Below are positions 17,926 to 26,557 of a stretch of DNA of 64,000 bases, piece after piece. A model generated the notes under the pieces. That model worked only from the letters and a program-made list of their open reading frames with translations, searched no databases and was not told the DNA's origin. A program made the translations under genes and the position numbers. The stretch is from a beta proteobacterium MWH-UniP1 (lineage in GTDB: Bacteria > Pseudomonadota > Gammaproteobacteria > Burkholderiales > Burkholderiaceae_A). The stretch lies in NCBI GenBank assembly GCA_036362785.1, contig CP143625.1, forward strand, positions 621,401 through 685,400. Reading direction: 5' to 3'. Position 1 is the stretch's first letter. Each line of letters starts with the position of its first letter.

Positions 17926-19275
17926 TTAGACCACCCCCTGGGCCAGCATGGCGTCAGCCACTTTCACAAAGCCAGCCACGTTGGCACCGGTGACATAGCT
18001 AAAGCTGCCGTCGGGGTTGCGGCCGTGGCGCAGGCAGGCCTCGTGGATATTGCGCATGATGGCATGCAACCGGGCATCCACTTCTTCACGCGACCAGGCC
18101 AGGCGGGTTGCGTTTTGGCTCATCTCTAAGCCTGATGTGGCCACGCCACCAGCGTTGCTGGCCTTGCCGGGGGCATAGAGCACGCCGTTACTTTCAAACA
18201 CGCCAATTGCATCGATGGTGGTGGGCATGTTGGCGCCCTCGGCGACACAGATCACGCCGTTTTTCACCAGCTCTTCGGCGTCTTTTTTGTGAAGTTCGTT
18301 TTGGGTCGCGCAAGGCAGTGCGACATCAACGGGTACATGCCATGGCGTAGCGCCCGCGATAAATTTACTGCCGGGGACTTTTGCAGCGTATTCGCTGATG
18401 CGGCCATATTCCACGTTTTTGATGTGCATCAGCAGCTTGAGTTTTTCATCCGTCATGCCGGCCGTGTCGACCACGGTGCCGCTGGAGTCGGAAACAGTGA
18501 CGACTTTCGCACCAAACTCCATGGCTTTTTCTGCGGCGTATTGGGCCACATTGCCAGACCCAGAGATGCTCACGCGCAGACCATCAAAACTGCGGCTCTT
18601 TTGTTTGAGCATTTCGTGGGCGAAGTAGACCGTGCCATAGCCGGTGGATTCGGGGCGAATGAGTGATCCGCCAAAACTGAGTCCCTTGCCGGTGAAAATG
18701 CAGTCCGAGCGGTTGCTCAGCTTTTTCATCATGCCGGCCATGTAGCCCACCTCACGACCACCTACACCAATGTCGCCTGCAGGAATGTCGGTATCAGAAC
18801 CGAGATGGCGATAGAGCTCGCTGATAAACGCCTGGCAGAAACGCATGATCTCGCCGGGGCTTTTGCCCTTGGGATCAAAATCAGAGCCGCCTTTACCGCC
18901 GCCCATGGGCAGGGTGGTTAGTGCATTTTTAAAGGTCTGCTCGAATGCAAGAAACTTCAGAATCGACAGGTTGACCGAGGGGTGAAAACGCAGGCCGCCT
19001 TTGTAAGGGCCAATCGCTGAGTTGTGTTGAATGCGATAGCCCTTGTTCACGTGCACGTTGTTATGGTCGTCTACCCAAGAGATGCGGAACATGATCACGC
19101 GTTCGGGTTCGGTGAGCCGCTCCAGTAGACCGTGCTCAGAGTAATTCGGGTTCTCTTCGATAAAAGGCCACAGCGTTAAGAAAACCTCGGTGGCGGCTTG
19201 CAGGAATTCGGGTTCGTTGGGGTTGCGGCGGGCAAGGTTATTGAGAAAGTCTTGCGCAGATTTGTAATGAGACAT
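17926..19275 (-). CDS. gdhA: NADP-specific glutamate dehydrogenase
   Basis: It makes glutamate from 2-oxoglutarate and ammonium with NADPH. ATG 19275 (MSHYKSAQDFLNNL) gives 449 residues, matching the E. coli enzyme. A longer frame to 19386 adds a lysine-rich stretch from the leader and is rejected. Catalytic landmarks are GPYKGGLRFHPSVNLSILKFL, PMGGGKGGSDFDPKGKS and the cofactor fold VSISGSGNVAQYAAEKA. It is the likely route for ammonium released from taurine to enter metabolism, but it lies outside the sulfonate operons. Confidence 0.95.
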   Translation of the reverse strand: MSHYKSAQDFLNNLARRNPNEPEFLQAATEVFLTLWPFIEENPNYSEHGLLERLTEPERVIMFRISWVDDHNNVHVNKGYRIQHNSAIGPYKGGLRFHPSVNLSILKFLAFEQTFKNALTTLPMGGGKGGSDFDPKGKSPGEIMRFCQAFISELYRHLGSDTDIPAGDIGVGGREVGYMAGMMKKLSNRSDCIFTGKGLSFGGSLIRPESTGYGTVYFAHEMLKQKSRSFDGLRVSISGSGNVAQYAAEKAMEFGAKVVTVSDSSGTVVDTAGMTDEKLKLLMHIKNVEYGRISEYAAKVPGSKFIAGATPWHVPVDVALPCATQNELHKKDAEELVKNGVICVAEGANMPTTIDAIGVFESNGVLYAPGKASNAGGVATSGLEMSQNATRLAWSREEVDARLHAIMRNIHEACLRHGRNPDGSFSYVTGANVAGFVKVADAMLAQGVV

Positions 19276-19507
19276 GAGAGGGCCTGTGATTGGAGAATCT
19301 GTTTGAAATGTGACAAACCTGTGAATTTTTGCACTTTTAGGGTGCTTTTTTGGCCTCTTCAGCACTTTTTTTGTGCGGGAGATCAAAAAATATGATCCCG
19401 GGGGCCCCGCCGAACGGGACCAGCCATCAAGGCGGGTGTCAGCTTGGGTTGGCTTGGGTCAGATCGCCCCTGTGGGCCTGGGTCGACTGCTCGGGCGAAA
19501 AGCTGGC

Positions 19508-20398
19508 CTAGCGAACCTCGGGCTGAAGCGTGGCGTGATCAATGCCATGTTTTTCGCGAAGCATGGATTGGATTTTTGGCAGATCACGGGCCCAGTGGTC
19601 CAGGCTTTGGAGCTCTAAGTGGGCGGTCAGGGTGACATGTCCGGGACTGGTCTCCCAGATATGCAGGTTGTGCACTCTGAGTACTCCCGAAAGACTGGAG
19701 AGCTCTTTGCCCACAGTTTCGAAGTCGATATGGCTGGGCACATGCTCCATCAAGATCCCATAAGAGCTTTTCAGAAGGCCAGCGGTGGATTTAAGAATCA
19801 AGCCACAGACAAAGAGTGAGAGCAGTGGGTCGATGGGTGTCCAGCCGGTGAAATAAATCACCGCACCCGAGACCAGCGCTGCGACAGACCCCAGCAGGTC
19901 CCCCAGGACATGGACAAGCGCCGCCTTGGTGTTCAGGCTGTCTTGGTCTTTGGATAGCACCCAGGCCACGACGATATTGATCAACAAACCAACGCCAGCC
20001 ACCAGCATGACAGTCTGGCCAGTGATTTCATGGGGGCTCTTAAAGCGGCCCATGGCTTCTATGGCAATCCAGATCGCCAGACCCAGCATGGCCAGTGAGT
20101 TGACAAAGGCGGCAAGCGCCTCGATCCGGCCATCACCGTAGGACCGCTGCGCAGACGGTGGGCGACGGGCCATCCACTGGGCGACGAGTGCCAAAAAGAG
20201 CGCGGTGGAGTCGGTCACCATGTGGCCTGCATCGGCCATGAGCGCAATCGAGCCCGAGTAAAGGGCGGCGAAAAACTCTACCCCCGCAAACCCCAGGGTG
20301 AGGGACACCGCAATGCCGAGCGCGCGGGCGTTGGTCTTGGCTCGGGCATGGCCAACGGCCGCATCGTGGGGATCGTGGTGATGGAGGTGGTCTTGCAT
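19508..20398 (-). CDS. Cation diffusion facilitator metal exporter
   Basis: A 296-residue inner-membrane proton/metal antiporter with about six transmembrane helices. It has a histidine-rich N-terminus (MQDHLHHHDPHD), the transport-site motifs MADAGHMVTDS and HVLGDLLGS, and a cytoplasmic C-terminal domain ending HATLQPEVR. This pattern matches the CzcD/ZitB subgroup, which exports zinc, cobalt or cadmium. Metal choice cannot be proven. The 232-base gap between gdhA and this gene shows nothing convincing. Confidence 0.9.
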   Translation of the reverse strand: MQDHLHHHDPHDAAVGHARAKTNARALGIAVSLTLGFAGVEFFAALYSGSIALMADAGHMVTDSTALFLALVAQWMARRPPSAQRSYGDGRIEALAAFVNSLAMLGLAIWIAIEAMGRFKSPHEITGQTVMLVAGVGLLINIVVAWVLSKDQDSLNTKAALVHVLGDLLGSVAALVSGAVIYFTGWTPIDPLLSLFVCGLILKSTAGLLKSSYGILMEHVPSHIDFETVGKELSSLSGVLRVHNLHIWETSPGHVTLTAHLELQSLDHWARDLPKIQSMLREKHGIDHATLQPEVR

Positions 20399-20505
20399 GC
20401 CGGCATTCTAGCCGTAAGCAAGACAGGCCAGATGACCATCACCACAGAATTACTGGTGATGTCGAGTCTGAGCCGATTTCTGGCGCGTTGGCGACTCTCG
20501 CGCCC

Positions 20506-21135
20506 TTACGTTAATGGAATCTGGACCCAGCGTTTGAATTCCGGCTGCTCGCGCATGGCCGAAAACCAGGGCTTTAGGCCAGCGCATTCTGGGCCATCAA
20601 TTGAGACGACGCCAATTCCATCGCAGCGGTAAGTGGCCGCGCTCATGATGATGTCGGCAAGGGTCATCTCATTGCCCACAATGAACTGTCGGCCCTGTAA
20701 ATATTGATTGAGCACCTTCAAGGCATCCACTGTTTTCTTGCGTTCTTCTTCGATGCGCACCGGGTTACGTTGGGCTTCGGGCGTGCGGATGAGTTGCTGA
20801 AAGACAAACCCCATGGAGATGCAGAGTGTGCCAATGGCCCAATCCAGCCACTGGTCGACCTGGGCGCGTGATGCAGCATCTGTGGGGTAGAGCGTTTGTC
20901 CGGCCGTGATATTGCACAGGTATTTGCAGATGGCGTTGGATTCCCAAACGGTGGTGTCACCATCTTTGATCAGGGGAATTTTCCCGTGGGGATTCATGGC
21001 CAGAAACTCTGGCGAGTTGTTCACGCCAAACTGAAGCCCCGCATCAATCCGCTGATACGGAATCTGCAGGTGGTCTAAGACCCACAGGACTTTCTGAACA
21101 TTGATGGAATTGGTTCGACCCCAGAGTGTGATCAT
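20506..21135 (-). CDS. Glutathione S-transferase family protein
   Basis: ATG 21135 (MITLWGRTNSINVQKVLWVLD) gives 209 residues. The N-terminal thioredoxin-like domain has the NPHGKIPLIKDGDTTVWESNAI motif with the glutathione-binding ES pair, and the C-terminal domain is helical (VDQWLDWAIGTL). The start overlaps the stop of soeC (TAATG), so it is translationally coupled to the sulfite dehydrogenase operon. A role in handling sulfite, or an aldehyde conjugate, is possible but is inference. Confidence 0.88.
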   Translation of the reverse strand: MITLWGRTNSINVQKVLWVLDHLQIPYQRIDAGLQFGVNNSPEFLAMNPHGKIPLIKDGDTTVWESNAICKYLCNITAGQTLYPTDAASRAQVDQWLDWAIGTLCISMGFVFQQLIRTPEAQRNPVRIEEERKKTVDALKVLNQYLQGRQFIVGNEMTLADIIMSAATYRCDGIGVVSIDGPECAGLKPWFSAMREQPEFKRWVQIPLT

Positions 21136-22055
21136 TAGGACACCGTTTGGTAGTAGATATTTTGTGGATGACGGGCTTGTGCGAAAAAGAGCCATCGCTC
21201 AGACAGTAGCCCAAGATACTGGATTGGAAAGGCCAGTGCCAGTAGCGCGCGCGAATCTAAGCTGGTGCCCAGCAGAATCAAGATCACGGGCGCGGCGAAG
21301 CAAAGCCCCAGCATGAGCGATTTGATATTGCGTACAAAGAATTCGGTCTTGCCGTGGAAGAACTCCCGGGTGTTAAAGGCGCCTGCACTCATGCCCATGG
21401 ATTTCTGTTGAATCACTGTGTTCTGAATGCCGGTGGCGCTTTGCAGTGTGGATTTGGGTTTAAGCGATGCATTGCGCTGCAAGGCCACCCAGCGGGTGGC
21501 CAGGCCAACGAGTGTGGCCACCACGGCCCAGAGCGCGGTCTTTTGGGTGAGCACCGTATCAGCACCGGTGAGTGCAAAGACAGAGGTGAGCAGCACCAGG
21601 CCAGAGGCCATGCCCAGCACAAAGTAGTTCACCACCGTGATGCTGTGGGCCCACTCTTGAATAAATTTTATGCAGGCATAGATCATGGCGGTGCAGTACC
21701 AGAGCAGGGCCGACATCAGGATGAGTGCCAGCACCAACAGGCTAGAGCCTGCGCCCATCAGTTCTAAGAGCGCCCAGAGTGCGGTTAGCCCAATAAAGAT
21801 AGGTAACACAATGACTTCGCGCGACAGCCACGAGGTGCGCCACATGGCCGCAGCCCGCCAGGCCCGCTCGGGGTGGCCCAGGTGAAGGAACGATGCCCCT
21901 AGGCTGATGATGAGCAACACCACTGCAAAGACGAGTAGCCCAAACAGGTTGGGAATAGTCGCACCGGCCAGTGTGAGCACACTGAGAGCCACCACGAACC
22001 CTTGGGTGGCACCGAGCAGGGTGGTAAAGCTAATAACAGAGAACGCGGGATGCAT
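21135..22055 (-). CDS. soeC: Sulfite dehydrogenase membrane anchor (DmsC-like)
   Basis: A 306-residue membrane protein with about eight hydrophobic helices and the DmsC-family look (MHPAFSVISFTTLLGATQGF, SLGASFLHLGHPERAWRA, LSREVIVLP). It is the likely quinone-reducing anchor for the SoeAB heterodimer, holding it on the cytoplasmic face and passing electrons to the quinone pool. It follows soeB by 12 bases. DMSO reductase anchors are similar, so the sulfite role rests on the xsc/pta neighbourhood and on SoeA having no Tat signal. Confidence 0.78.
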   Translation of the reverse strand: MHPAFSVISFTTLLGATQGFVVALSVLTLAGATIPNLFGLLVFAVVLLIISLGASFLHLGHPERAWRAAAMWRTSWLSREVIVLPIFIGLTALWALLELMGAGSSLLVLALILMSALLWYCTAMIYACIKFIQEWAHSITVVNYFVLGMASGLVLLTSVFALTGADTVLTQKTALWAVVATLVGLATRWVALQRNASLKPKSTLQSATGIQNTVIQQKSMGMSAGAFNTREFFHGKTEFFVRNIKSLMLGLCFAAPVILILLGTSLDSRALLALAFPIQYLGLLSERWLFFAQARHPQNIYYQTVS

Positions 22056-22067
22056 AGTGGGTCTTTC

Positions 22068-22724
22068 TTAAAAGTCTTTCTTCGCAGCCTCAATGACTGC
22101 CGTGATTGAGCGCGGCAGATAATGATTGGCCGGCTTGGTCTCGTGCTCGGGCATCAAGGCGTAGCCATTGCGCTCACGAATGGCCTTGGACACTTCGGAT
22201 GACTCATCTTTGATGTCGCCAAAGAGCCGCGCGTTGGTGGGGCAGGCCATCACGCAGGCGGGTTTGCGCTCGTTTTCCGGCAGGGTCTTGCTGTAGATGC
22301 GATCCACACAGAGCGTGCACTTGGTCATGACCTGGCGATCTTCGTCTAACTCACGTGCGCCATAGGGGCAGGCCCATGAGCAGTATTTGCAGCCAATGCA
22401 CTTGTCGTAATCGACCAGCACAATGCCGTCTTCCTTGCGTTTGTAGCTTGCGCCAGTTGGACAGACGGGCACACAGGGTGGGTCTTCACAGTGCAGGCAT
22501 GACTTCGGGAAGTGGATGGTCTGGGTCACAGGAAAGGTGCCGGCCTCATAGGTCTGCACCCGGTTGAAAAATGTTCCCGTTGGGTCTGCGCCATAGGGGT
22601 TCTGGTCACTCATGGGACCAGCCGCGCCGGACGTATTCCATTGTTTGCACGACGTGACACAGGCATGGCAGCCCACGCAGACGTTTAAGTCAATGACCAA
22701 GGCGAGTTGTTTTTGTGTGCTCAT
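22068..22724 (-). CDS. soeB: Sulfite dehydrogenase iron-sulfur subunit (DmsB-like)
   Basis: A 218-residue ferredoxin-type subunit with four 4Fe-4S cysteine groups: CVGCHACVTSC, CLHCEDPPCVPVCP, CIGCKYCSWACPYG, and CTLC with ACVMACP. It conducts electrons from the molybdenum subunit to the membrane anchor. There is no signal peptide. Its ATG overlaps the soeA TGA (ATGA at 22721-22724). The protein type is certain; the sulfite assignment comes from the operon. Confidence 0.85.
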   Translation of the reverse strand: MSTQKQLALVIDLNVCVGCHACVTSCKQWNTSGAAGPMSDQNPYGADPTGTFFNRVQTYEAGTFPVTQTIHFPKSCLHCEDPPCVPVCPTGASYKRKEDGIVLVDYDKCIGCKYCSWACPYGARELDEDRQVMTKCTLCVDRIYSKTLPENERKPACVMACPTNARLFGDIKDESSEVSKAIRERNGYALMPEHETKPANHYLPRSITAVIEAAKKDF

Positions 22725-25621
22725 GATGCGTTGTAGGCGAGTTTGGTGGGAGCAGGCGCACCGCCTGGGCTGGACTTGGTGCTGGTCTGTGGGAAGGAGA
22801 CCTTCTCTTCCGACGGATCAGCGGGGCGAATCCGCACGCGCACGTCATACCAGCCGGCCTGGCCGGTGATGGGGTCGGAGTTGCTGATCACGCGGCCCTG
22901 GGCGCCTATTGGAAGCTCTTCACTGATTAAGTGATTGAGCAAAAAGCCTTTGCGCGATTCGTCAGCACCCGGCGCCAGTCGCCATGCGCCATCGGATTTA
23001 CCAATGGCGTTCCAGGTCCAGACGGTGCCGGGCTCCACCGCTTCCGAGTAACGGGCCATGCAGCGGACCTTGCCCCACTGAGACTCGACCCAGAGCCAGC
23101 CGCCATCGTCGACACCTGCTGCTTTCGCGGTGACAGGGTTCACAAAAAGATAGTTGTGGCTATGGATCTGGCGCAGCCAAGCGTTTTGTGAATCCCAGGA
23201 GTGATACATCGCCATGGGGCGCTGGGTGAGCGCGTGTAATGGGTAGGCATCTAAATCACTGACGCCATCTTCAAGCGGTGCATACCAAAACGGCAGCGGG
23301 TCAAAGAAGGTGGCAATCCGTTCGCGTAACTCTTGCGGGGGCTGTCGGCCGTCGCGTTTGCCCTGGGCGGCCAGGCGGAAATACTGCAGGTGTTCACAGT
23401 AGATCGCGATCTGCACGGGTTCTTCTTTTTGCCGCATGCCATAGTCTTTTGCAAAGCGGATGTAATCCCGGTTCCAGTTGCGCATGTATTGCAGCGATGG
23501 TTCTAACTCGAAGTGAAAGACGCAATTGTTTTGCTGATACATCTCCCACTGTTTTGGGTTGGGCTCGCCTTTGAGTGACTTACTGCCATCTTTGCCACGC
23601 CAGCCGGCTAAAAAGCCAATGCCAGAGCCTGGTGCGGTTTCGAAGTTCACCACAAAGTCTGGGTAGTCCTTAAACTTGCGGCCGCCTTCGGCAGTGGTAA
23701 ATGCTGGAAGTTTTAATCGCGAGGCCAATTCCACCAAGACTTCTTGGAAGGGTTTGCATTCGCCCTTGGGGGCCACCACGGGAATACGCACGGAATCCAC
23801 TGGGCCATCAAACTCGGAGATGGGGCGGTCTAACATGCTCATGCAGTCGTGGCGCTCTAAATAAGTGGTGTCCGGCAGTACTAAGTCGGCATAGGCCACC
23901 ATCTCGGAATCAAACGCATCACAAACAACCAAAAATGGAATCTTGAATTCGCCCTTGTCATCCTTGGCATTGAGCATGTCACGCACGGCCATGGTGTTCA
24001 TGGTGGAGTTCCAGGCCATATTGGCCATGAAGATCATGAGCGTGTCGATGGGATAGGGATCACCGCGAACTGCATTGGTGATCACGTTGTGCATCAGACC
24101 GTGGGCCGACAGTGGGTGTTCCCAAGAAAAGGCCTTGTCGATACGAATCGGGTCCCCCGATGCGGTGACCGCCAGATCTTCTGGCCGTGCGGGCCAGCCC
24201 AGTGGCGCAGCACCGAGTGGCGTATTGGGTTTGATCTGATCTTCCGATGATGTGGAACGAATCCGTGGTGGTGTCTGCCGGGGATAGGGCGCCTTGTGGC
24301 GAAAGCCGCCTGGCCGATCAATGGTCCCCAGCAGGCTCATCAGAATGGCAAGGGAACGAATGGTTTGAAAGCCGTTGGAGTGCGCAGCGAGTCCACGCAT
24401 GGCATGAAAGGCCACTGGCCGGCCAATCACTTTGTCATGGGTCTTGCCCCAGGCATCGGTCCATTGAATTGGCAGATCAAAGGCCTGTTGAAAGGCGCTG
24501 TAGGCCATTTCTTTGGCAAGCAATTTGATTCGTACGGCAGGAATACCAGTAATCGATTCGGCCCACTCTGGCGTGGCGTGCTGGACCTGGCGCTTGAGTA
24601 ATTCAAAGCTGGTGGCGACACGCTTACCAGCGTGTACGCCGCTGGTGATTTCGAACTCGCCTTCGAGCGCGAAAGATTCTGTTTCGCTCGTTTCACGGGG
24701 TACTGGTCGATTGGTTTTGGTGCACCAGGCCAGTTTATTCAGTGGCAGGTCTTCGCTCACCACAGGCCGATCGGGGTCTAGCAGAAAGAGTCCCTGATCG
24801 GGCCCTTCGTTCATGATGATGAGATCAGGGCTATTGGAAAACGAACGCAGAAACTCATGATCGATCTGATTGGAATTGATCAGTTCACGAACCAAGGCAA
24901 GCAGTAGTGCGCCGTCGGTACCGGGGCGAATTGGGATCCACTCATCGGCAATCGCGGAGTAGCCGGTGCGCACCGGGTTAATTGAAATGAACCGGCCGCC
25001 ATCGCGCTTAAATTTTGAGAGCGCGATCTTCATGGGGTTGCTGTGGTGATCTTCGGCAGTGCCAATCATCACAAAGAGTTTGGCCTGATCCAGATCGGGC
25101 CCGCCAAATTCCCAGAAGCTGCCGCCAATGGTGTAGATCATGCCGGCGGCCATGTTGACCGAGCAAAAACCACCGTGGGCCGCGTAGTTGGGTGTACCGA
25201 ATTGCCGCGCAAACAGCCCCGTGAGTGCCTGCATCTGATCGCGGCCGGTAAAGAGTGCAAACCTCTTGGGATCGGTGGCACGAATATGGGCAAGGCGCTT
25301 TTCCAGCATGGAAAAGGCTTCTCCCCAACTGATCTCCTCAAAGTTGGATTCGCCACGATCAGCCCCGGCGACTCGGCGCAGTGGCTTGGTCAGCCGTGCA
25401 GGCGAGTGCTGCTTCATGATGCCGGAAGACCCCTTGGCGCAGATCACACCCTTGTTCAGCGGGTGCTCTGGGTTGCCGTCGATATAGCGGACTTCGCCAT
25501 CGCGCAGGTGCACGCGAATGCCGCAGCGGCAGGCACACATATAACAGGTGGTGTTTTTGATCTCGGCCTTACCCGTTGATGGGTCCTGGGTCGGGTCATG
25601 AATAGGGCTGTTGTCTCGCAT
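22721..25621 (-). CDS. soeA: Cytoplasmic molybdopterin sulfite dehydrogenase, catalytic subunit
   Basis: A 966-residue bis-molybdopterin enzyme of the DMSO reductase superfamily. The N-terminal 4Fe-4S ligands are C26, C29, C33 and C61 in TTCYMCACRCG and GVICAKGSSG. Later motifs include GGFCSVNMAAG (a possible Mo-ligand region), PIRPGTDGAL, MFMANMAWNSTM-type and the C-terminal pterin domain LTQRPMAMYHSWDSQNAW. No Tat signal precedes the cluster, so it stays in the cytoplasm, as I recall for SoeA of Allochromatium and Ruegeria. Together with Pta upstream and Xsc nearby, this supports oxidation of sulfite from sulfoacetaldehyde. Thiosulfate or polysulfide reductase is the main alternative. Confidence 0.75.
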   Translation of the reverse strand: MRDNSPIHDPTQDPSTGKAEIKNTTCYMCACRCGIRVHLRDGEVRYIDGNPEHPLNKGVICAKGSSGIMKQHSPARLTKPLRRVAGADRGESNFEEISWGEAFSMLEKRLAHIRATDPKRFALFTGRDQMQALTGLFARQFGTPNYAAHGGFCSVNMAAGMIYTIGGSFWEFGGPDLDQAKLFVMIGTAEDHHSNPMKIALSKFKRDGGRFISINPVRTGYSAIADEWIPIRPGTDGALLLALVRELINSNQIDHEFLRSFSNSPDLIIMNEGPDQGLFLLDPDRPVVSEDLPLNKLAWCTKTNRPVPRETSETESFALEGEFEITSGVHAGKRVATSFELLKRQVQHATPEWAESITGIPAVRIKLLAKEMAYSAFQQAFDLPIQWTDAWGKTHDKVIGRPVAFHAMRGLAAHSNGFQTIRSLAILMSLLGTIDRPGGFRHKAPYPRQTPPRIRSTSSEDQIKPNTPLGAAPLGWPARPEDLAVTASGDPIRIDKAFSWEHPLSAHGLMHNVITNAVRGDPYPIDTLMIFMANMAWNSTMNTMAVRDMLNAKDDKGEFKIPFLVVCDAFDSEMVAYADLVLPDTTYLERHDCMSMLDRPISEFDGPVDSVRIPVVAPKGECKPFQEVLVELASRLKLPAFTTAEGGRKFKDYPDFVVNFETAPGSGIGFLAGWRGKDGSKSLKGEPNPKQWEMYQQNNCVFHFELEPSLQYMRNWNRDYIRFAKDYGMRQKEEPVQIAIYCEHLQYFRLAAQGKRDGRQPPQELRERIATFFDPLPFWYAPLEDGVSDLDAYPLHALTQRPMAMYHSWDSQNAWLRQIHSHNYLFVNPVTAKAAGVDDGGWLWVESQWGKVRCMARYSEAVEPGTVWTWNAIGKSDGAWRLAPGADESRKGFLLNHLISEELPIGAQGRVISNSDPITGQAGWYDVRVRIRPADPSEEKVSFPQTSTKSSPGGAPAPTKLAYNAS

Positions 25622-25639
25622 ATTTATTTTTTCTTATGG

Positions 25640-26557
25640 TTACTTGGAATGTCGTGCGGCACGCACGGCCAAGGCCGCAGAGGCCACCCGTGAAAAAGTG
25701 CTGTCAGAGCGTGAGATCAGGGCAATCGGTGCCGACACACCGGTCACAATGCCGGCGCAGGCGGCGCCAGCCATGTAGACCAGTGACTTAAACAGGATAT
25801 TGGCTGCGTCTAAATCTGGAAGTAGTAAGAGATCAGGGTCGCCCGCAACGTTGGATTGAATGCCTTTGATTTTTGCTGACTCTTTTGAGATGGCGTTATC
25901 AAAGCCAAAGGGTCCTTCCACAATGGAATCTGGAAACTGCCCCTGCTTGGCCATCTCTACCAAGGCGGCGGCATCGAGTGTGGCCACCATGGCGGGGTTA
26001 ACACTTTCTACCGCCCCCACGATCGCAACCTTTGGCTGTTTAATGCCAAGACGCTGCAGTAGTGTGATCGCATCAAACAGGAACTGTTTTTTGTGTTCCA
26101 GTGTCGGTGCGATGTTGACCACACAATCAGAGAGTGACAACAGCTTGTGATAGGCCGGCACATCGCAAATGATCACGTGCCCAATTCGGTGGGGGGTGCG
26201 CAGCCCGGTTTCTTTGTTCACGGCGGCGGCCATGAGTTCATCGGTGTGGAGTGACCCCTTCATCAATGCGGCAAGCTTTCCCTCGCGCACCAGCTTGGTG
26301 GCAGTTGTGGCCGTGACCTTGGGGTCATCGATCGTGTCCACAATGGTCATCAATGACAGATCGGCATTGGCCCCCTTTGCTGCAGCTTGAATCTTTGCAG
26401 TGGGTCCAATCAAAAAGACTTTGGCAATACCCAGCGATGCAATCTGATGGGCGGCCGTCATGGCTGGAACATCGCAGGGATAGACCACCCCCAGCGGCGT
26501 GTCGGAACGCTCCTGGGCAATGATCTCGGATAGGCGTGGGTGGGATGGACTATGCAT
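25640..26557 (-). CDS. pta: Phosphate acetyltransferase
   Basis: It converts acetyl phosphate, the Xsc product, to acetyl-CoA. The 305-residue protein is the short PTA/PTB-family form, with GVVYPCDVPAMTAA, LMKGSLHTDELMAA, DCVVNIAPTLEHKKQFL, VAIVGAVESVNPAM and PDLDAANILFKSLVYMAGA. Its start overlaps the end of cobT by eight bases, and soeA follows 18 bases later, so it is inside the IclR-cobS-cobT-pta-soeABC-gst operon. Pta next to sulfonate genes is well known (xsc-pta). Confidence 0.9.
   Translation of the reverse strand: MHSPSHPRLSEIIAQERSDTPLGVVYPCDVPAMTAAHQIASLGIAKVFLIGPTAKIQAAAKGANADLSLMTIVDTIDDPKVTATTATKLVREGKLAALMKGSLHTDELMAAAVNKETGLRTPHRIGHVIICDVPAYHKLLSLSDCVVNIAPTLEHKKQFLFDAITLLQRLGIKQPKVAIVGAVESVNPAMVATLDAAALVEMAKQGQFPDSIVEGPFGFDNAISKESAKIKGIQSNVAGDPDLLLLPDLDAANILFKSLVYMAGAACAGIVTGVSAPIALISRSDSTFSRVASAALAVRAARHSK

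Noticed and set aside
19385-19507. Extra coding region between gdhA and the CDF gene
   Set aside because: Frames there are short, and the codon pattern looks like untranslated leader or spacer.
22721-25621. DMSO or thiosulfate reductase identity for SoeABC
   Set aside because: Not excluded, but no Tat signal is visible and Pta is 18 bases upstream in the same operon, so sulfite dehydrogenase is more likely.
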